From: Distichodus sexfasciatus
Lineage: Eukaryota > Chordata > Actinopteri > Characiformes > Distichodontidae
Length of the DNA: 64,000 nt
Reading direction: 5' to 3'
NCBI GenBank assembly: GCA_032718565.1
Contig: JAVGVS010000013.1
Location: 2,737,249 to 2,801,248, forward strand
Position numbers and translations under genes: made by a program. Shown here piece by piece: positions 49,801 to 58,800 of this stretch (its first letter is position 1; each line of letters starts with the position of its first letter). The notes beneath the pieces were generated by a model. That model worked only from the letters and a program-made list of their open reading frames with translations, searched no databases and was not told the DNA's origin.

Positions 49801-52800
49801 TGCTCCAGAATTTAACAAGGTATTGACATGCTTTACAATATACCACACTGATGAAGAGTAATTATCTTACTAATCATCCACTTTATGCTAAAATCAATAT
49901 TGCATGGTCCAAAGCCCATTATAGTCTGTATTTATCACTGTGTGAGGAATTAAACTTGGCTCCACTTTTGCTCTACAGCTACCATGTTTATGGAACACTG
50001 GAAGAGAAGACAGATGAGACTCAATTACATGTGGGACTTAACCGGCTTTGAGGAGGAAGAGGCAAGTTTTAAACGTCACATTCAATTAGAAAGAGCCATA
50101 CTCATGGCTGGAGAGTAATACGGTGATCGGATGAGCGTTTTCGCAAGTTACTCTCCACTATTGATTTTATCCTGAAGCACATTTTCTTATCTTGAGGAAT
50201 GGACATGTCAGTGCAGTATGACTGATTTCAGTTGTTGGTGTGTTTTTGTACAGGAGGAACATAAGGTTTGGACTTTATGATCACTATGATGCAGGCTTTC
50301 TATTTCTCCTCTTATCTTACTGCATGCTAGCACTAACAAATGAACTTGTAAATGGCCTTTTAAAGACCACCTTTTTTCCATATTCTTGCTATGGTCTTTG
50401 CCATTGACCCAAAGGAGAGGGTACCACAGCCTTCCTACTCTAAATCACCTATAAATCACATTTGAAAGCATCAGTTGCTCTCTATTTTTTGGGGGGGGGG
50501 AGTCCTGGACTCCTGCTTCTTTCTCCTGCCCTGCAGATCAAAAGCTGCTCACTGCCCACCATCTGCTCACTATGAGTACAGCGACACGCTTCAATAAGCA
50601 GGGTTGGAAAAGGTTCCAAAAAGCACAAGGCACAAACTCTGCGTCTTCGGGTAGCAACGCGAGAGGCTGGTTTTAAGTGTCCACACTCACTAAATGCTTG
50701 ACGTAATGCTTTCAGCGGAGTTTTTCGGTTTTCATGCACTCGGTTGAGCTCAACTCTTTCCACCAGTCACTCTTTTCACTAAGCTGGGCATTATGTGATG
50801 AGCAGAATCTCGTGTCGGAACCCCACGGCATGTTTTTAAGCTGTCTACTTTTCTTTGTTCACCAGAACCATCTGCGGGCTGAGTACGAGTTCCACGTCAT
50901 GCAGAAGAACCTGAGAAAAGACTCCGCAAAGGTAAATGGGCATTTTCTGTGCCTTCCTTTTCACCATGTTCTCCTACATCTTCCTACTTTGGATTCCACC
51001 AAATGATCCCAGTCACTAGTGTTATAGTACTCGAAACCAGTCTTTAAAAGTCTCAGTCTTGTCTCGGACTCGGCCGCATTTGTACTCGCTCTTGTCATGG
51101 GCTCAGACAAAGAGGACTCAGCCGAGACCACAACTCTAAGAATATTACTATTAAAACTCTGAGACTGCCGCAGACCTTTTGCATTGTTTATTAATTAGAG
51201 TTTTAATAACTCAGAATCCCGTTAACTTACAGAAACCTTACACATATTATCAAAATGAGGAGAACTTACCAGACGTTATATTCATTCCTCTGTATGTGAA
51301 ATAATTTCTAATTCCGGGCAAAAAAAAACCCTAAAATAATTGCATAAAAAGGCATTAACTAGCTTACATTATTTGCGATGTAAGTACTTGCGTCAGCGCT
51401 CGCTAGTCTAACATGGAATACCATCCTGCGCAAAAATGTTCCCTTCCAGAAAGGCCAAAAGCAGCTCATTTTATAGGCTTAAATGAGTCCAAATTGGCTC
51501 AGAATTACCTAAAACTGTAGTATTTCTTCACTTTCAGTTGATCAGATGTTTTTTTTCTATTTTATGGTAGAGTAATCAGAGTCTTGGTCTTAGTCCTTCA
51601 GAGTCTCGGTCTTGTCTCTGTCTCAACACACTCTTGTCTTGGTTTAGGTGGTCTTGTCTCCAACTCTACCAGTCACGCCTTCAAATCTAACAGTGAACAT
51701 TACCTTACCTTATGCAGAAAACGTGGACATATTTGCTGTAACTATTTGAATTCTCCAATTCCATAAGACAGATAAAGACTTGTGCATGAGCTTCCCTGAT
51801 GCTAAAGTGGGTGACAATAAAACATTTAGCATCGAGTGTGAACTTCTTGCCAACACTCCTCATTAATTTTCATTTCTTGTAAGCCACATTAGCCTCAGGT
51901 GAGCTTTAACTGGAATTTCTGGGCAGGCACTGACCCATTTTAGCAAACGAGAAGGAGGAAAATTCAGCATAACTTACTTTTCAGTCTAAACTCTTCCCTC
52001 CTTGTTTGTGGAAAAATATAAAAGCTCCTATTAAACATACTGTATTTATTATTAGTCACTCTGTTGATCTAAATCAAAGTATATAGTGTTTTTTAATGAG
52101 CTCAGACCACCAACACATCCTCTCTGAGGCCAGTTTATCCATATATACCCTTTCCCCTCAATGTTTATGGTTATGACCGTGCTCCTACACCCAGGCAGCT
52201 TGTTAGTGGCCAGAAAGTTCACTGGGTAACACACACAGGGAGAATGTTGACCCAATTTGCTGTATAGTGAAATGAGATGTGACTGCGTGATCTTGAATCA
52301 TGGCCATAAGCTTCTATTAGCTCTGCTTGACTGGACTGTGTGGTCGCTCCTCGCCGCAGGCCGGGGCTGTGCCCTGAGGAGCAGAACCAACTGAGGTTAC
52401 TACGCAGGATAGTGTATTTTGGTGTGTGATATTGTGTGTGTGTGTATGTGTGTGTATACGTGCATATGTATCAAGAGGAAATGATTTGATCTCACACCTT
52501 TTTCGTGCTCTTTTGCAGAATGGGAAACAGAAGTTGACATGCACGGACAGGATGCCAGCTTATATAACCATTCTCATAATGATGTTGTTCATGGTATGAT
52601 TGCCTGTCTCTGCCCTCCGCACGTACTGTAATACACCCAAATGCATCCAAGGGGACAATATGATTATACCTTTTTGTAATTTAGAGGACCGCAAATCTGC
52701 TTTTTGTAATGGAGTTAGATTATCTAAGATTCCACAGGGCCGTGCAATTAATCGTTGAGATTATAATCATGGCTACTGGAACTTGCAAACTGTGAAATCT

Positions 52801-55800
52801 CACAATAGATATGTTGCATGTAATGTAGTATGTTGGTCCTACAAAGTGTAGTATGCAAATGTGTTAATTTATTATATGTGACCCTGCCTGTGAAAACCCG
52901 GCTAAAATCGCCAAATCTAATTATGAAATAAAGAGCGTCAAAGTAGTTATAGCGAGAAAAATGTCAACAATATGCCATCTGAGTTTATTGCAGTAAATGA
53001 TAGATTATGTACTGAGGTTTTCGGATGTAATGTTTGAAATGTAATTTCTAACAGGATAAATAGCGAAATTCATGATTTTATTCACCTTACGTTTCCATTT
53101 TTCACTGGAAAATACCGGAGGTTGGCTTCGTAAACATTGCTTTTCTAACGTCTTTGGGATTACTTTATGTGCAAAAACAACTGGTGATTTGGGTTTTATT
53201 ATGTTTAGGAACTACTGTTCTATCATTATAAAGTACATACAGACGTTAAGATCAATGCACATCCGCGGCAGTCACGTCAGGTAAAGAGGAGGTAGAAAAA
53301 TTGCGACTTTAGCCGGGTGCCGCTTTCTGTGTGTGTTGCTTCTGTGTGGTACCACTCCCCCATTCATTTCAGTGCAATTGGTATTCGCCATGCATATCAT
53401 AATAAATAGACCCATTTTCCAATAACTGTGTCATATATCACTTGAAATGGGAGAATGTAAGCTTTAATCTGGTATATGAGACACAGTCAGGATAATTATG
53501 GTTCAAAGATGCATCAGTGTTGAAAATATGTGTGTTTTTACATTGAAATTTCTCAAAAAACAGTTTTTCTGAGCCTGTAATTTGCCAAATCTTTGACATG
53601 GCCTTACTTGGTCAGTATTAAAGATATCAAGGTGAAATTTTCAGAAAATGTTCTTTAAATTATGTAGAGTTATTTTATGTATAAAACAGAGAGTTGCCAA
53701 AAAATGACTTTAGCTGGGTTATCATAGGCAGGGTCACATATTATATACACAATACATTATACATTGTATTAACACAGTGTGTGTGCATGCTTATTGTGCA
53801 TACAATATATGGATGTTATAAATTAGTAAGCATGCACAGTAAGCATGTTATCTTGTTTGTGTGTATGTGTGTATATATTGGGGTCGCTGGGGGGCTGGTG
53901 CCTGTATATATAATAGGTATGCTGTATGTTGACCACTTTGACTTTTTTGTGTCTGTACCTCTACAGATTTGTGTGACATTTGCCATTGTATTTGGAGTGA
54001 TCCTCTACAGGATTTCTATCAGGACCGCCTTGCACATGAGCTCCACATCCTCCCTGCGCTCCAACATCAGGGCGACCGTCAAAACCACAGCGGCTGTCAT
54101 CAACCTCATTGTCATCATCATTATGGATGAGATTTATGGATGGGTTGCTCGCTGGCTTACAGTCCTGGGTGAGTTACTCAATTTTGTGTTTTTGCATGTG
54201 GTAAAGTGAACGAATAGGTAATTGAATTGGCACTTGAAAGAGGCATTGTGGTTAAGTTTGGCAGGTAAGAAACAAGACTAAATCAAATCTCATTATTGTA
54301 ATATATCATTGCGTTATACATAATATATCTGCGACTCTTCAGAGGTATCAGTAAGATCCATCAACAGAAAAATTCCAATCTTTTTATTTGCGACTTCTCA
54401 GAGGTGCCGAAAACGGACAAAAGTTTTGAGGAGAGGCTGATCTTCAAGACCTTTGTCCTGAAGTTTGCCAATGCCTTCACCCCCATCGTCTACCTGGCTT
54501 TCTTCAGAGGCAGGTTAGAACGTTCCCTCCTCTGTCACTCTCTCCGCCTGTCTGCTGCTCCTACGTTAATAGCCGCACTTGCCGATATTTTCCCTCTATT
54601 TCGAGCTGTGCTGGAGAGACTCTCCGTACGTTGTGTTATATCTTTTCTTCCCCCCCCCCACACGGCCCCCTTTGTGCTGTGCTCTCACTCTATAGGGCCT
54701 GTTATATAAATTTGCACTTGCATTAGTGCTGTGGCTGGTAAGCAGCTCTCGGCCTGACCTCTCTTTCTCTCTCTCTCTCTCTTTCTCTATCTAATGCCCT
54801 CAGGCTCGTTGGCCGGCCAGGCAACTATTTCTACGTCCTTGGGATATTCAGGATGGAGGAAGTACGTGCTGGTTTGAGCTTTCTGTTTGTAGTGTTACCA
54901 CACGGAATTGACTGTCTTAAAAATTATAATAGAGAAATATTCCAGTTAATGCGTTAACTCAAATGTGGACTTCTTCGATAAAAAATATTTTATTTAATAA
55001 ATGGATGGATAGGTGGATAAATGATTAAATACACACTTGGAGCCGTGACTTGGCAGATCAATTCGCTCTGTATTGGTACAAGTGTGGAGGAACAGACTTA
55101 CCATTAATACGTTTTTCTGTGTCTCCCCCGCTGCAGTGTGCCCATGCCGGCTGTCTCATGGAATTGTGCATTCAGTTGTGCATCACCATGCTGGGCAAAC
55201 AGCTCATCCAGAACAACCTCTTCGAGATTGGCATTCCGTGAGTACAGACAATCGAGCAGTCCCACAGCTAACAGAGGCAGGGTGTTTCACTTCTCAAAAG
55301 CACGCCTTCCCGAAAGTGCCACGCTGTTTACCTCACCTTGCTTGAACCAGAACAACATGTCCCCATCGGCCTACAGTAGGGGAGTCAGACATCTGCCCCG
55401 CCCCTGATTTTAATTGCACGTTTTATGACAGTTAACGGTTTGACATGGTAATTGTTTGAGCAAAGCCTGTCGCCGCGTGTTTACACAGTAACTTGCTCTT
55501 CTAGGGCAGGAGGTTAAAAGACAAATCAGCGATATTCTGTTTCCTTTTTAACCATAGGAGGCTTTCTGGAGTTAACTCATTTTGTTGAGGTAACCCTTTA
55601 AGAACATGTATACATCTACTTTTTTTGCATGTTACAGTAAACTGAAGACGCTGCTTCGCCGGCGGAAGACCAATAGGGATTCCAAACAGGAGGAGGAGCT
55701 TCAAAAAACGCTCACTCGCCATGAGAAGGACCACTTCCTCAACCCCTACGTTGGCCTGAATCCAGAGTACATGGAGATGAGTGAGTCACAACACGCCCAC

Positions 55801-58800
55801 ACGGGCACACACACACACACACATCCACATGTGCTGATTTCACTGCGAGATGGTAGCAAAACTGAACCAGGATCGGTCGCAAGCCATGACTCAAAGAAAC
55901 GGCCTTCGATATCCTTCAAACCCTGTACTTCCAGTATGTTCAAATCTCCTTTGACGTTATATGCTTGTAAAATTTGTTTTGGAATCTTGTTAAGGCGTAA
56001 GAGGGAGAGAGGACATTCCTACAATAGGATGATTAACCCTTTGTGGACTGAAATCTGGCAAGTATGCCTGAGTCCTCATCAAATGCGCTACCTCGTCTGT
56101 CCTCGGTTGAACTCCAGATTTGGGCGGATTTGGGTGAGTACCTAATCCAGCCTCAGATGGGGAATACTGTCTGCTTAATGTCAGGGTTTGTGAAAACAAG
56201 GCTGTAGTAAGAGGAACAGCTCTTGCACTCGCTGGGCCGCTAAGCGTGGGCAGGCCTTCTGCTAAGAGCCAGCAGGCATTGTAGGTCTGGTGGGGGCTCA
56301 GCGTAATATTATGAGCTTTAGTTCTGGTGTGGTTTCATTAATAACCAGACCCTCCCCCCTCCCTTTACTCGCTCCCTCTCCCTCCTTTTATTTCACACAC
56401 TCTCTCTCTCTCTCTCTGACTGTCTCCCCCACCTCTCCTTTAACACAGCATACTGGCACGCCACCACACTCCACTCAGCCGTAGATCTGCGCATTAGAAA
56501 CCACAAACCACATTTTAAAAAATGCTGCTTGAGGCAGCGTCTGTCAAGTCGCGACTGCGCTCTCTGGCCTGATGGAAGCACAGCAAAGTCTGTGTGATTT
56601 CTCCCGATCCAAGGCCTTTTCCATTTACCGGTGTTCGATTCACATCTGTTCGATTTCTCTGACGAGCTGAAAGTGACTAGCTGTCGAGTTCTCAAGGTAT
56701 TCCTGTCGCTCGATTTTAGTAAGAGAACGTAGCTGTCAACTGAGGTTATTTTCTCCTCTCTGTCTAGTCATTCAGTTTGGGATGGTGACCTTGTTCGTGG
56801 CCTCTTTCCCACTGGCTCCACTCTTTGCTTTGCTAAACAACGTCATCGAGATCCGGCTGGATGCCAAGAAGTTTGTCACAGAGTTCCGTCGGCCGATAGC
56901 AGCAAAAGCCAAAGATATCGGTTGGTGTTTGCTTTCCTCCTTTGTGTGACTGTACAGTAGATGTTGAACGTTACTTATACGTAGTGTATAAACACCAATT
57001 CTAGAGGTTTGAGTTTTAAACCTCACATGTTAGACGTAAACAGATTACACAGGCCTATAATCCTCTTAGTGTAGTGATGACCTCTGGCACTTTTTAATAT
57101 TAATCATAAACAGGATTCCACTTAATTTCGTTGGACATAATGAATCATGCGATTATCTCTTGGAAATCTGGGGTCATACTCGGTGCCGATATTAAATGTT
57201 ACTACCACCACCTTGTGGTTATATACTGATATGAGCAGTCCCTCCAAGATTTCAACAGCCTTTTTTGAGATTATTGCGGCCTAAAATGCCTGATTTTGCA
57301 GCAGCTTTTTTAGAAAAAATTGGAAAGAAAGTTGCAGTGTTTTTAGACATTTTGTTGCAATTAAGTTGTGAGAGCAAGTCAAAGTTGTGGAAAAGTTTGT
57401 GATTTTTTCCCTTTAATAATGATTCTTTAACAATTAATTTAAATGAAGGGAACAAAACCACTATCATTGCTATTAGTCATTAATCATTGTTATTTTTGAA
57501 GGTAAATATGAGGTGTTTTAATCATGTTTCCTGCGTAATAAGGAAGAGAGATCGCTGATGTATGGCTCAACGTTTTGCAAGAAATGATAATGATTGGTCA
57601 AAAATAGCGGAAATGTTGCGGTAATCGGTCAAAACTGCAGAGTAATAATGAATTCACTGGGATTGGCTGAATTTGTGTTAGTAGTTGCGATCGCAACATC
57701 GCAGAATCCTGGAGGGTCTGTACGAGTGTCTCTTCGCACAAAATTAACTTCCTATCTCTCTTTTGTCTAGGCATTTGGTACAATCTTCTGAGAGGACTGA
57801 GCAAAGTGGCCGTCATAGTAAATGTAGGTTTTCAAAGTTGTACTTACACTGGGTGTAATTAGTACCCAAAAGCTCTTTGTCAACATACTTTAATGATCAA
57901 AAAGTGATTAAAATCGAAACCCTGATAATGGAGCACTCTTTCCAAGGACGCTAATGTGCTTAACAGTAAATAAAGGCTCATTTAGATTTTTTGTCATTTT
58001 TAGACGCCCATGCTTTCCTTTCTCATTAACTTCTGCGGTTGGAGTGAAGTGCCCATTTCTGATTCAATTTGGCCAGTTTTCCTCTAGCAGTAATCACCAC
58101 TGAAGCTCAAGCATCCTGAATGGACTACGATGAGACTACATACTGTGTGTCGTTTGCCCTCCTTTTAGGCTTTTGTGATCTCCTTCACATCCGACTTCAT
58201 CCCACGCCTGGTTTATCAGTACATGTACAGTCCTGATGGAACACTGCACGGCTTCGTCAACCACACGCTGGCCTTTTTCAACGTTAGCGATTTCCAGCCT
58301 AACACGGAGCCACTGGAACCCATGTTTCTGGGCTACAAAGTGGAAGTTTGCAGGTGCTGATTGGAACCATTAAAACCAGTACCACCTTATTTGCAGTGTT
58401 TTAGTACTGTACATCAGTGTTGGATAAATTTGTGGATATTACTTTCAGGTACAAGGACTACAGAGACCCTCCGTGGTCAGACACCCCATACGAATTGTCC
58501 CGAGAGTTCTGGTCCATCTTGGCAGCCCGACTGGCTTTCGTCATCGTCTTTCAAGTCAGTGCAAAAGTTAAAAACTAAACTTCAAGCACGTAACACCTTA
58601 AGAGAGGAAATTTAGCAGATGCTCTTTTTCACTGTACTGGTGCTGAACCCTTTTTGGTGTTTCACCACTTTCTCTGACCATGGTATTTTTTGACCCTAGG
58701 TAGCACCATTTCAGTCTGAATGAATGCAGTTTAAAAGACGTGTTCTGTTTTCTAAATAGACATGTATTCATGTATTCATTCATTTATTCATTATCCGAAG

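Noticed and set aside
55606..56145. 179-codon open frame as an independent gene
   Set aside because: It is ano1 exon 21 read through its donor into the intron.
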